Part shown: piece by piece, positions 13,054-24,629 of the stretch
How positions within the stretch are numbered: position 1 is the stretch's first letter
Layout of the letters: each line of letters begins with the position of its first letter
Assembly: GCA_038503075.1 (NCBI GenBank)
Contig: JBCAML010000001.1
Span: 2,418,001 to 2,482,000, forward strand
Direction: 5' to 3'
Source of the DNA: Gyromitra esculenta
Lineage: Eukaryota; Ascomycota; Pezizomycetes; Pezizales; Discinaceae
Length of the DNA: 64,000 bases
Translations under genes and position numbers: made by a program
The notes under the pieces: generated by a model
What the model saw: only the letters and a program-made list of their open reading frames with translations
What the model was told of the DNA's origin: nothing
Database searches by the model: none

Positions 13054-15556
13054 TGTGGAAACTTTTATTCTGGTAGATGGGTTCTGTTTATTTATTTTGG
13101 CTGGTGATTTAGGGGGGTGTGGCGGTTCAGTAGGTTGTTTTTGGATCGGACGAAAAATTTTCGGGCCCAGAAATATTTTTCTTTCCTTGTTTCTAGAATT
13201 TTTAGGATCTAGAGAAACTGGGGGTGAGAGCGGTGACGGGAGAGAACAAAGATTGGGGCGGTGGGGAGGGACGGTGTATAAAAAGGATTAACGGAGACCC
13301 GGTGGAGTGTTAGGGGAGGGAGAGCATGTAGCGCAGTGTAAGAGGGAGGGAAGCTACGGGCCACCAAGGACAGGGCCAGAACAGGGTCAATTGACAATTA
13401 GCTGCGTGCAGCGCAGGGCCGGATGATTTGAGCGTATTGATGAGGTAGCCAGACACACTTGCTGCACGCAATAAATAAAACAGTAACTCTACGGGGGACA
13501 AGGAAGGGAACGGAAAGGGGAAAGAAATGCTCGCTGTCGACATCTCTCCAGGCGCTTCCCTAAGAGCCGAGTGGTCTCTTCGCGACGCAGTCAATGATCG
13601 CCTGTTTGGGCGTAGCGCCGCCCAGCTGTCGGGGCGGGAAAGGGCAGCTGCAAACCCGACAGAGAGTGTTTATTTACCGCGCTGCCCATTGGCCAGACCT
13701 CCCCCAGAGATCTGAGATCCACCCTCCATCCACTCTGGGTCGCCAGGAAGCCCGCAGAACAGCACCGAAGCACCGCGTCCATTCCAGGAAAAGACCCTGC
13801 CTATTCATCTCTAGCCCATCCCGTCTGCGTGCTTTAGGGCGATCCCTCGGCTTCCGGATGCACTTTTGCTCCTTCCCTCGGTCCCGAGTCCTGGCCGTGG
13901 ACAGGAGTCGGCTTCTGATGAGTGAGCGACGTGCAGCATTGCCTGTCAGAACAAAATCCTCACCGCTCAATTGCATTTCCAGATCGCTAGACTGTCAGAC
14001 TCCGCATTCCCGTCCACCGGGTAGGCGCTGGGAATAGCAAAGAATTCATCCATCTTACGTTCCACCCCAAATTCCCATGTCTCCAAAAAAAAAAAAAAAT
14101 CCATCAGTCCAGATTAAAATCCCGTGGTCTCCAGGCTTGGGGGTTAGATTTCCCGGTTCGGCCGGCCGGCTACCCCGTCCCGATTGATATTCGCTTCACA
14201 CAAGGAACCCGTGATTGATCAAAAAGGCTGCTGTGCCTGTCTCTCAATATCCCCCACCCCACCCCCCGGGCTGTTCCGCGGAATTGTTTGTGGTGAAGTT
14301 CATGCAGGATCAAGTCAGACAAGAAGAACTGGTATTGGGGGGAAGAGGTGAACTAAAAGGGTTCAACACAACTGTCTTTGATTTCCTGCGTGTGGTGGTT
14401 GGTCCTTAACCGATAAGCGATATCTTGTGTCTGTAAATCGCGAACGGGCTGAGTCTATGTGTTCTACATATGTATGTCGTAAAATAGGTAGGCCAAGGCG
14501 CACCCACCCCACCCTGGGCATTACTATATCAGCTTCCGTGTTTTCCCCGCATCACTCAGGCACGCTTCCACGAGTCTTCAGTTCTACTGCCATATGGGGT
14601 TCTGTAAACCGAACAGTTTAGCCAATCGCGTCGTCGGTATTAGCAGCCGATATAGCAATGGGGTGAACGCTGTCAATAAATTGGGACTTGGGGGGGGGGC
14701 GCCGGCTGTGGGTGGAACAGAGATTGATTATAATCTGGGGAAAATAAAGTAAAGTTTGGTAAAGTAAATATATATCGGGAGAGTGCCGGTGGAGAATAGA
14801 GAGAGGGTTGGGTAAATGTAGAAAATGTGGGGAAATAAATAGTATGTGGATAATTTCTGAACATTGGGGGTGTGCTCTTCAGGAACCCGCCGTGTTGGAG
14901 GGGGAGATCCGGAGGGGAGATCCGGAGTTTGGGTACTGGCTCTCGTTAATTGTTTGATACATGTGTGTGAGTGTATCACACTGATTGTGGAACCCAACAC
15001 TAAACATCAATCACTTCTGTTGGGTGTTCGAGTCTGCACGGGATGTGCAGTAGCTGCTATTGGGTCATTAATAAATGCTTAATATATATATATTTGCTTT
15101 GTTATTACTGCTCTACTGACAAGCTGCGTTTATGCCTGGCGGCGAGAATACTCTGATATCTACAATTAAAATTTAGAAAAACGATATATTGACTTTTAAA
15201 CCATCCATTACCCCGCAAAAGGACGATCCATGAGTCCAGAGAGAAGAAGAAAAGAAAAAGCATGATCAATGACCTAACGTGTGTATCTGTATGCAACCCC
15301 CTCAAAGTATCTGTGAAAAACTGTGGGGAAAGAAAAAGCAAATGTGCGGGAACAAGTCTATAGGTACCCTTAAGGCCAAAGGTACAAAATTATGTACTTA
15401 GTTTTCAGCTTCAATGCATCTCGCCCATGTGTACTTGTGCCCTGTATATTAGATTTCTTACAATCATGTGTTTAGGGTGCGCGCACGTAGGTCTTCTTCG
15501 CTGTCCAGGGTTTAGGGTTGGCTAGGGGTTTGCACTAAGATTCCAAACGGTTGGCT
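13054..15556. other. Intergenic between HEM1 and the U2 RNA gene
   Basis: This holds the HEM1 promoter side (pyrimidine-rich on the minus strand near 13060-13330), GC-rich unclassified DNA at 13600-14040 and AT-rich DNA after 14650. Open frames such as 13594-14037 + have no recognisable features. A poly-A run lies near 14086-14099. No RNA gene or repeat was recognised. Confidence 0.4.
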
Positions 15557-15557
15557 A

Positions 15558-15681
15558 TCGGCCAAATTTTCTCTTGGTGCCAAGAGAAAGATCTCCCATG
15601 ACCTAATAAGATGACGTAACCCCAAGCCCTAGGGTCGGCCAAAAATTTATCTGGGCGCCAAGCATCCAGACAGTATATAAA
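15558..15681 (+). promoter_or_regulatory. Putative U2 snRNA promoter: duplicated element plus TATA box
   Basis: A TATA box (TATATAAA, 15674-15681) lies about 30-37 bp before the inferred U2 5' end. Upstream are two near-identical direct copies of an element of about 27 bp at 15558-15584 and 15635-15662. Both start TCGGCCAAA and end with TGCCAAG or CGCCAAG, with start points 77 bp apart. Their position suggests upstream control elements of the snRNA gene. The function is inferred from position and duplication only. Confidence 0.55.
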
Positions 15682-15710
15682 CCCCTCCTACTCCGCCCCT
15701 CTCTTCTCTC

Positions 15711-15983
15711 ACCAGCTCTCTTTGCCTTTTGGCTTAGATCAAGTGTAGTATCTGTTCTTTTCAGTGTATGTTTTTCCACTCCTCCACTCCCTCATAGTTT
15801 TCTTTCGATTTTTTTTTTTGAATTCAATGGCTAATTTTATTCTTCTCTAGTTAATCTCTGAAACGGTTCTATGGAACCATTTATTGATTATACTTATTTT
15901 TGTATTTCGGGATTGGGGCTCCGCGCTTGCGCGTCCTCGACTCCACTGTGTCACCGGTATTGCACTGTCTCCGGTTGACGCGA
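15711..15983 (+). ncRNA. U2 spliceosomal snRNA gene interrupted by a spliceosomal-type intron
   Basis: U2 snRNA pairs with the pre-mRNA branch site. The 5' part (about 15711-15765) contains the conserved U2 sequence CTTTGCCTTTTGGCTTAGAT and the branch-site recognition element GTAGTA at 15745-15750, then TCTGTTCTTTTCAGT. The expected continuation TTAATCTCTGAAA appears only at 15851. Between them, 15766-15850 begins GTATGT, has GGCTAATTTT as a branch-like site and ends CTCTAG, so it reads as an 85-bp mRNA-type intron. The downstream part has a GGTTC/GAACC hairpin, the Sm-like site ATTTTTG at 15896-15902, a CGCGC/GCGCG hairpin, and a last stem-loop holding GGTATTGCACTGTCTCC, which matches U2 stem-loop IV. 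The spliced RNA would be about 188 nt, normal for U2. The exact 5' and 3' ends are estimates. Confidence 0.88.
15766..15850 (+). other. Intron inside the U2 snRNA gene
   Basis: This 85-bp insertion starts GTATGT and ends CTTCTCTAG. It carries GCTAATTT about 20 bp before the 3' end and a T-rich tract. Removing it rejoins CAGT to TTAATCTCTG, restoring the sequence expected of a fungal U2. It lies just 3' of the branch-site recognition region. It has no coding capacity of note. Confidence 0.82.
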
Positions 15984-16955
15984 CTCTTTCCTTGTTTCCC
16001 TGGCCGCTGGCGAGGGTACGAAGAAAGAGTAAGGGTGTTTTTTTTTTATCATGGCCTTTAGTGGTCTCGTTCGCTGACAAATTGTGCGATTATTATTATT
16101 TTGAATATTTGGGATTAAAAAGTCTGGTTTGAATGTATCCTCGTAAAAAAAATATGAACAAATTTCTTGAACCAAATCTGTGTCTACTTTACTATTTAGG
16201 TGTTGGGGATTGGTGTAGCATTTTTGTGCCATGAACCGACCAAGAAATTTTTGTTCGCAGCAATTTGGTTACGCTGGGAGAGACAGACAGAATAAATGAT
16301 CTGTCGTACGGTTATCCATAGTTCATCGCATGACATTCGGGAACCGTGTCTTCGCTTTCCTAACGGAACTAGTTTGCTAGATGCGGGGTATTGGAAACTG
16401 CGCGAAGATGGACGATATCATTTCGCTTCTTTTGATCACGGAGATTGCCGAGTGATTAGCTGTGATGATAAGGAGGAATAGATTAGATCTCTCGCACTGT
16501 TACCTTGTTATCTTCAGGTATGATGATGGTTCAAGTCTGCAAGAGCTGTGGCTTTACGAGGCTGGTGGTGCTATCAGGTTGCGATTGAGTCTTGTATACC
16601 ATGTTTACCAGTTGTATATCTAAACTCATTTTAGTGAAAAGAAGACATCACCGGACTCTCCTTCTCTAGCGAATACCGGGAGGGCTATATCTTGTGGGGT
16701 CGGCATAGCGCATTTCGCTATGCCTATTCTCCTTTTGATCAGATGTAGTGAGCTGAGTGGCGTGCTATGACTTCGTCATAAGTTGAACAGCCTTGAACCC
16801 AAATTTCTATTGCCCAGCATATTTCTTACTGCCCTAAATCAATTTTTTCGTTCGGTATCGCAATTATACCGCTCTTAAGCCGAAGTAAAAACAACAGAAA
16901 CAAAAAATTGAACTCAATCAAAATAGCATCTTTATTTCACACCCTCCACTAAACA
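15984..16955. other. Intergenic downstream of U2
   Basis: No protein gene was recognised. A perfect 9-bp hairpin (GGCATAGCG, loop CATTT, CGCTATGCC) lies at 16702-16724. The region between 16490 and 16760 has scattered box-like motifs (ATGATGA, CTGA), but no snoRNA could be established. Confidence 0.35.
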
Positions 16956-19900
16956 CTATGCTCTTAGCCCCTCAAACTTCCTAATTAGCTCTTGCAGTGT
17001 CTGCTCCTCTGCCGCAAGTTCGCTCAGCTTTTGCTTATCAGCCTCCTGCACCGCTGCTTTCACCTTCGCTTGGTAATCTGGGACGGCTCTGGCCTTCTCT
17101 AGGCGTTTTCTAGACTCAGTTGTCTTGTTGATCTTCTTCCGTGCCTTTTCGATCTCTGCATCGACATCCACACGGCCCTAGATTTTTTGTTAGTGGTGGC
17201 AAGAGAGAGATGGAGAAAGGAGAAATCGTACCTTGACGAGCAAGTACACATTGCACTGTTCCGAGACGACGAAAGCACCACAACCGTCCGGCGCGCTGCC
17301 ATTAGTGGGAATGATTTCGATGCTCTCGAGGCCTTTGACTAGCGCTGCGATACTGGCCTTCTGTTCAGATACCACTTGTGATACTTTTTGGTCCTTGCCG
17401 TGGATAAAGACTGATATGCTATTAACAAACGCCACTCATGTTTGTTCACGAGAAAAAAGTTACCTTCGCATTTATCCTTGATACCGTACTCGGCCTGCAT
17501 TGACCGGATCCCCTTCACAACTGAAAACGCAAGGTCATATGCTGTTTCTGCAGCCGGGTTATCTAGCTCCTCTATGTACCTCGGATAGGCTGCCTTGACG
17601 ACTGTTGGGTTTGAATCTTCTGGACGACGCGGGAGCCGTTGCCATAGCTCTTCGGTGACGAAAGGCATAAATGGGTGGATGAGGAGGAGTGCGCCCTCAA
17701 GACAAGTGTAGAGGGTGTCCTGAGCAGACCTTTTCTGCTCCTCGGTCCCCTCGAGAATGAGAGGTTTCGAGTTTTCGATGTAAACATCGCACAACTCATA
17801 CAGCCAGTATCTGTACACTTCGTCTGTGGCAAGAAGGAAGTTACGTTCCTCGAGGGCCTTGTTGGTGTTCTGGGCAGCCTTGTTGAATTTGTGTAAGATC
17901 CAGAGCTCAACGAGAGACTCTTTACCGGTGAGAGCTTTGGTAGACTTAGGTACAAAGTCGTCGCCTAGGCGCATCAGGGCGAATTTAGTGGCTTGGTACA
18001 TCTTGTTGCAGAACTTGCGGTACCCATCAACAACCTTGATATCCATGTTGATATCTCTTCCTCCCGTGGTGTAATGGCAGAAAGCAAAATGCATGGCATC
18101 ACTGCCGCACTGGGGGATACCGTCGGGGAACGCAGTCTTTTGGTAGTTGATAGCTTGTGCGACCTCCTTGGGGTCAAGGTTACCGAGGAGGAGTTTGTCG
18201 TGTAGCTTTTGTAGAGGGATACCAGTAATAATGTCGAGAGGGTCAATAACATTACCCAACGACTTGGACATCTTACGACCATCGGAGTCGCGGACCAACG
18301 AGTGACAGAATACTTCATTGAAGGGAACCTTTCCGGTTAGTTGGATTCCCAGCATAACCATTCTTGCAACCCAGAAAAACAGGATATCCCATCCAGTTTC
18401 TAGGAGAGAGTTAGGGTAAAATTTCTCCATGTCAGGAGTCTAAAATCTGTCAGCGATAAGCCTTACAAGTATTGTTGAAAGTGAGACCATACCTCCTCCG
18501 GCCACCCCAGTGTAGAGAACGGCCACATTCCCGAGGAAAACCAAGTGTCAACTACGTCCGGATCCCTCTCTAGCGTGAATTTCTTGCCTGGGTACTTCTT
18601 CTCCGCTTTCACCTGAGCGTCTTCCTCGTTCCGAGCCACAACCCAATTATTCTCATCCGTATAATTTAGATCATCAACATTCTCGCCTTCTAAATGAACG
18701 AACCACGCAGGAGCTTGATGGCCCCACCAAAGTTGACGGGAAATACACCAATCTTGGATCTTCTCCAGCCAAATAAAGAATTCTTTCTCTGACGTCGCTG
18801 GGCGAATCTTGATCTCCCCGTTTCTCACAGCATCCATCGCAGCATCCGCCATGGCCTTCTGTCGAACCCACCATTGTGGCTTCATCTTTGGTTCAATCAC
18901 ATCTTTGCTCTTGCTGCAAAGCGGCACGCTCATCGCATTGTCCTTGGTTTCAACATAAAGCCCAAGCTTCTCCAGTTCCTTAATAACTACCTTCCTTGCC
19001 GTAAACCTCTTCATGCCCTTAAAGAGCTCGCCGGCATTCTCATTCAGTGTTCCGTTATCATTCAAAATGTTGATAAACTCGAGCTTATGTCGTTCGCCAA
19101 TTGCATAATCGTTCGGATCATGTGCGGGCGTGATCTTGACAGCACCTGTTCCGAAGTCCTTCTCAACGTAGTCATCTGCGATAATCGGGAGCAACCGGTC
19201 CACAAATGGGTGTCGTGCCTTCTTCCCGATGAGATGTGTATACCGTTCGTCATCCGGGTGTACAGCGATGGCAGTATCACCGAGCATGGTCTCGGGACGT
19301 GTAGTCGCTACGACGATCTTCTCATCTGATCCGTCGATCGGGTATGCAAAACTCACGAGCACACCGAACTCGATCTTCTCGTCGTAGTCTGGTACGGAGA
19401 GAAGTGTGCGTCCCTTGAGCTCTATGCTATCGACTTCTAGATTCGAGAGAGTGGTGTTAAGTTTGCAACACCAGTTGACGAGGCGATTGGCACGGTAGAT
19501 GATGCCATCTTCATGTAGGCGCACGAAGTTCTCAATGACAGCCTTGGAGAGTTTCTCGTCCATTGTGAAGGCTTCACGGGTCCAGTCGTAGGAAGCACCC
19601 ATCTTTTTGAGCTGGTTCTTGATTTTGATGTGGTATCTGGGGGAGTAAGCTTCTGCAGAGAGCCGAGAGATGGAGAGATGAGGGGACATACTCTTCCTTC
19701 CATTCCCAGACCAAGCTTGTGAATTTTTCACGGCCAAGGTCATGGCGAGTCTTTTTCTCTCGGTTCCAGAGCATTTTTTCTACGACGCTCTGGGTACTGA
19801 TTCCGGCGTGATCGAAACCGGGGAGGAATAGTACAGTTTTGCCAAGCATACGATTCCTGTTCGTGTGTATATAAGTTTCCAATCGTGTTAGTTTAAAAAA

Positions 19901-20659
19901 ATTTCGTTGCTAGAAACATACCATCGGATGAGGGTATCTTGAATAGCAATTGTAAGGCCGTGTCCAATATGCAATGCACCTGTCACATTCGGTGGTGGTG
20001 CAGGTATAACAAAAACCCCCTCAGGTTTGATATTTCCATCTGCAGTAAGCTCAGGTTCGAAGAAACCTTCCTGTTCCCACCATTCATACCATGCCGACTC
20101 CACAACGGTAGGGTTGTAGGATTTGTATGCCGGGTCATCGAGTGATTTCAGAATCTTCTTCTGCCCTTTCGGTGTCTGTTCGATATATTCAACCGGAGCG
20201 ATGGGTTCTGCCTTGGGCTTCTTCTCTTTCTTCTCTTTTGCAGGGCCTGTACCAGCAACGGTGGGCTTTGCTTTCTCGAGCTGGGCTTTCTTAGCTGCAA
20301 ATTTAGCTTCCTTTTCGGCTTTTTTGCGTTCCTTCTCCACTGGTGGATCGTCAGCTTCTCGGTTTTGGGGTAGCGTTTACAGTAACGGAGATAAGTAAAA
20401 TCTCTGAAGGATTCATACGCTCTTTCTCCGTCTTCACCTTCTTTGGTTCCCCTTCGTCTGGTTTTCTGTGGGGAGCTGCCACGTCGGACTCGATCGCTTC
20501 TTTGATAGCTGCTTTCGTCTCTGCTGACGGAGGAGGAACACCGTCAGACACAGGACCAGTCTTGTAGCCGATCGCTGCGGGGGAGATTTCGTTAGTATAA
20601 AGTTCGGCTCATCGTACGAGGGTAGACCCACGGTTTGAGGACGCCGAGTTGGTCGCCAT
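16956..20659 (-). CDS. VAS1: Valyl-tRNA synthetase (cytosolic/mitochondrial)
   Basis: This class I synthetase charges tRNA-Val; fungal VAS1 usually supplies both cytosol and mitochondria. Eight exons read 20659-20632, 20574-20419, 20339-19922, 19856-19692, 19636-18493, 18439-17464, 17410-17232 and 17177-16956. They total 3288 nt, or 1095 residues, with the frame kept throughout. The N-terminus has a lysine/glutamate-rich extension. The HIGH signature is in [11 protein letters not shown] (about residue 183) and KMSKS is in [11 protein letters not shown] (about 695). The editing and anticodon-binding regions are present, and the C-terminus is the valyl-specific coiled coil ending [10 protein letters not shown]. 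Introns are 53-79 bp. The first exon is only 28 nt (MATNSASSN), chosen because it splices (GTGGGT, ACTAAC, CGCAG) into a frame that otherwise lacks an ATG. Junction 4/5 uses CCCCAG to give WEWKEEYHIKIKN. Confidence 0.93.
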
Positions 20660-21983
20660 TGTCTTGTGAGCACAATTCTTCTCTCTTTTTTCTGTTTAGA
20701 GGATGAATTGGGGCTATTCTGTGGGCTGATCAGAGGCTCTGTGGTGATTGGTTTTTCGGGGGGTGGGGAGAAAGGAAAGAAGAAATCGAGGTAAGGGGAC
20801 TTTTGCGGGGTCAAGGTGGGGCGGAATGTGGGATGTGTTACAACGGTAAATTGGCGATGAGCATGCGCGACCGTTTGACTCACTTCATGCAGGGTCACTC
20901 GAGAGGGAATGGTATTTGGTATTGAGCTTCGCTATAAAGGTCTCTTGCTCCCGCGGCTGAGATAGAAGACTGCTGATATGTCTTAGGAAATGAGCGGGTA
21001 TACCTTGTGCGATAGGAGGTAGACATTCTTCGGAGGAGACCCTCTCCCGGAAACTATTCCCCGGTTTAAAGTGAAAATTCCACCCCCATATGGGTGCTTT
21101 TACCTTGATAAAATTTCTTCCATGAGAATATTTAAAGCTATTGCTGTAAAATAAAGGGTCTACTGTTTTTGAGTGTCTCAGATGTCACCTTGTTAGTCAA
21201 CCCTAACCCTGCATCGTGAGTTAACGTTTGCCATCTGTTCTAAGTAGCACGGTATAGGAAGCATACGTATAGGTGAGGCCTCTCGAACGATTTAAACAGA
21301 AGTACAATTGAGCTTTAATTCCGTTCCTTTAAAGGTCTGAAAAGAGTGAATCGTGCGGTCATAAAAGGGAGTATATTGGAATTGAAACCTAAGACTGCAT
21401 AGGACCTTAGAATAGACACTTTACTCGGAGAGGCAATTTCAACGTCTTATAATTAATGTAGGCGTTATAGTTCTATGCCAACTTTGAAAACCATACTTGG
21501 ACCTAAATTAAAGTGGATAGTGGGGTTTAGGATATAATCGAAATGGTTAGTAGTGTTCATGCTGTTGTGGTGAGATACTTCTAGAGATATTTCTTGCGAG
21601 TTATTGAATATCACTCGGATACTTTTCAAGTGCCTGTTGTGAAAGGGGGAGGGAAAGTGGTAGTTGCTATATTGGCACATGATTCAGCTAATACCTTCCC
21701 TTTATCCCTCAAATAATGCCCCTAAATAATGTGGGTCTAGGATCGAAGGGTGCATGGCAGCAAGTATATGCGAGGCCTGAAAGTCATTTATCCAGTAGTG
21801 CGCGCCACGGCATGAGTTGAATATTGAGGTGCGGTAGTAACACATGAACGAGGAAAGAAAAACTTATGGTAGTAAAGATCTGTCAACCATTTTGTGTGCA
21901 GTACACAATATCTTCCTCATATTCTGAAAATATGCTACTACTATGATCATAAATGTAAAAATAGAAGGCCAACCGCAAGAGAA
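20660..21983. other. Intergenic between VAS1 and the asparaginyl-tRNA synthetase gene
   Basis: This is the promoter side of VAS1 (20660-20950) and then AT-rich DNA with no recognised gene or RNA. A pair of CCCTAA units lies near 21202. Confidence 0.4.
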
Positions 21984-23466
21984 CTACGGCAATGGATGCC
22001 TGTTGAAGATTCTTGGAAATGGGATAGTATCCTTCACATGGGCAACTCCGCATGCCCATCGAAGAAGCCTCTCAAATCCCATACCAAATGCTGTGTGAGG
22101 AACTGTGCCATAATCCCTCATTTCCCTCACCCATCCGTATTCATCCATCATATTCTCTTTACCCTTTTCCTTCAATCTCATATCCAGATCTTCCTTCTTA
22201 TAGCTCTTTTCTGCCACACCACAAATTTCGCCAAATCCATCAGCAGCTATCAAGTCGGCCGTCATCGTAAGTTCCTCGTCCCCAGGGTGAATGCAATACG
22301 GAAACGGCTCTAGCCCACGAGGTTTAAAGGTCAACCACACAGGTCCTTTGTGCCAGCGAGTAAGTAAGTCTTCGTTCTCTCTCGAGATGTTCTGTCCGAA
22401 CGTGATCGATACTCCTTGTGATTGTAGGTACGTTATGGCATCTCGGTACGTCACCCGGGGAAAGGGTATTTGAAAAGGCTCTATATTTTCAGTTTGGAGC
22501 AAAGCCGTCGTAGCCTCTCGCATCTCTTTTGACGCCTCCATGATGTCTCTTAAAAACACCTCTACCAGGGTGATAATGTCATCTATTTTCCCACTACACA
22601 GCTCGGCTTTAATGTGCCAGTATTCCATTAGGTGACGGTTGGTTCTGCTCTCGTTGCGGAAGCTAGGCCCTAGGTTATAGACCCTTTCATGTGCGTGAGC
22701 TCCGGCCTCAAGATAAAATCCTGCGCATTGAGATAAGAACAAAGTCTTCGTTCCTTTGAGATTGTTGAGACTTATCGCACCCGACGGCTCGTAGAGGATG
22801 GAGGGCGTGATCAGAGGGGCGCTGAAATCGACGAAACGATATTTCTCGAACCATGTTCTTATGACAAAGAAGAGATGAGAACGGTAGTTGTTAAGGGCAG
22901 CAAGTAGAGGGTTACGGAGGTAGAGGTGTCTTTTTGAGAGAACTAAGTTGGTAAACTTGGGGGATAGGATCGCTTTATCAGTAGAGCGTATTTCTGGAGC
23001 AATGACTCCTGTGACTTTTGAAATGATTTCAATGCCTCGAGCTTGAATTTCCGGTGAGCCGTTTCTACCGCGTCGTAGTCGGCCAGTAACATTTAATGCT
23101 GTTTCCGGTAGGATGCCTTTCAGTTCATTCCAATTGGAGATTTCGGAAAATTCAAGAACAGCTTGCATATTGGCAGTACTATCTACAACATCGAGGAAGA
23201 GTATCTTTCCGTGTCTCCGAGGTGATGATTTAAGCCAACAAAGAACAGATACATCCGTATCAGGTAGGCTGTTCTTGAAATCGGCTAGAAACTTGGATTT
23301 GAATCCAGGAATATCTTCGAATTTGGTATTTGGATTGGGGTGGGAAAGTAGTATATCGCTTGCATTGTTTTGATATACACCAATTCCACTAGATTTCTCA
23401 GCTTTTATTTAGAAGGAAACCGTTAGAATCTACCAGGTATCTCACAGAAAGTTCGTGCACTAACAT
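21984..23466 (-). CDS. Asparaginyl-tRNA synthetase, organellar type
   Basis: This class II synthetase attaches asparagine to tRNA-Asn; its size and branch suggest the mitochondrial enzyme (yeast Slm5 type). The large exon runs 23396-21984 and contains an OB-fold anticodon-binding region (VLCWLKSSPRRHGKILFLDV). Motif 2 is SFRNESRTNRHLMEYWHIKA and motif 3 is FGMGFERLLRWACG, with the usual end IPFPRIFNRHPLP. The large exon's open frame has no upstream ATG. A tentative first exon, 23466-23446 (MLVHELS), joins in phase through a 49-bp intron (GTGAGA, TTCTAAC, CTGAG) and gives 477 residues. In this model the ATG overlaps the stop codon of the neighbouring kinase gene (ATGTTAG). The N-terminus is not an obvious mitochondrial presequence. 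The enzyme identity is firm; the 5' end is not. Confidence 0.82.
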
Positions 23467-24147
23467 GCAGATTTAGCCAAAATTTCTTCAACATGTTTAC
23501 ATATTTTCGCCGCTGCATCAGCCGGGGAAAGATTGGTAGTGTCTAATTCCATCTCGTTCGAATCACCAAAGTGATAAATGTCTTCCGTCTTCCGAATATG
23601 CTGAAGAATATCTAGGTCAGTGAGTTTGGAATTTTGACTTCCGCCACGGTCCTCATTGACAGCGCGTTTTCTGTTCTCATCGAGAGCACAGCTAAGAATG
23701 ATTGATATGAACGGTGAGTCTCTCTTCTCGGCTGCTTTCCTGTAGTCCATCACAGCAGAGGTTCCACCAACGCTGGAAGATTGTTGTTCAGTAAAAATCC
23801 ATGTCACATCCCTAACTGTTTCGCTTGTGGCAATAGAGTCAAGAATTGTCGTGCGCTAACAGTGTTTGTTAGTACATGTGTAAAACACTTAAGTTAAGGA
23901 GGATTTTCACCAAAGTTTTCCGCAAAGGTTGATATTCCGGCGCAGAGCGTTCGAAAATAGCTGCGGCGGGGTCAATAAGAAGGTGGTTGTCAAAAACTTT
24001 AGCATTCGGCAGAAGTTTGCTGGTCCTAGAAGTTAGCATAAAGCTCTTGATACTCCGCTCTAAAAATGGGCTCCGATACCTGAGATGACGAGCAATAGTC
24101 AGTTTTCCGACACCAGGGTATCCGTTGATAAAAACGAATCCGGCCAT
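23460..24147 (-). CDS. Small P-loop nucleoside-kinase-like protein (fungal AAA/zeta-like family)
   Basis: Exons 24147-24080, 24019-23911 and 23855-23460 give about 190 residues. The N-terminus MAGFVFINGYPGVGKLTIAR carries a Walker A loop (GYPGVGKLT). It is followed by NAKVFDNHLLIDPAAAIFER and DVTWIFTEQQSSS, which I associate with a widespread but uncharacterised fungal ATPase/kinase family resembling bacterial P-loop phosphotransferases. Intron 1 (60 bp, GTATCG) has two possible acceptors, CTAG or ACCAG, changing two residues; intron 2 is 55 bp (GTGAAA, ACTAAC). The end ILAKSAC is followed by TAG, which overlaps the proposed ATG of the next gene. Substrate and role are unknown. Confidence 0.78.
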
Positions 24148-24479
24148 GGCGTATGGATAGCCTTGAACTAAGTTGGAGAGTTGAGGGGTAGGATGGTTTA
24201 GTTGATCGATTGTGTTGGGCGGAACTATGAATTTTATGATAGGTATTTTGTATTATTTCCTTACAAACCATAGGATTGGGTAGCGCTTTCACGTGGTAAA
24301 CAAGGCCGGAGGATCATCTGTCCTACATGCAGAGATAACTTACCAAGGACGATTCCCACTAGTACCATTGAGATCTTCACCAAGGAGGGCGTCTCATGCC
24401 CTTCGCGAGGCAACCAATCAAAAATCCGCTAGATTTTTGCACACCGTACGGTGGACGGAACCTAAAGCCTGTAGCTAGA

Positions 24480-24629
24480 TACTCGGGTCAGGCAAGAAGT
24501 TTGGAAATACAAGGGGGATCCCAGCGGCAAATAGGAAACTTAAAGTTCTTGATTTTCTATTATTCTAGCCAATTGATATCCCTTCAGGGATCTCCCTTGT
24601 ATTTCCAAACTTCTTGCCTGACCCGAGTA
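24480..24629. repeat. Fold-back (inverted-repeat) element 1
   Basis: The left arm 24480-24522 and right arm 24587-24629 are 43-bp inverted copies with one mismatch, separated by 64 bp. The outer ends read TACTCGGGTCAGGCAAGAAG. They share TACTCG...CAGGCA with the element at 25313-25447. The TA at each outer edge fits a TA target duplication, as in Tc1/mariner-type MITEs. There is no coding capacity. Confidence 0.75.

Noticed and set aside
16527..16536. GGTTCAAGTC resembling a tRNA B box
   Set aside because: No T-stem pairing and no A box or acceptor stem around it.
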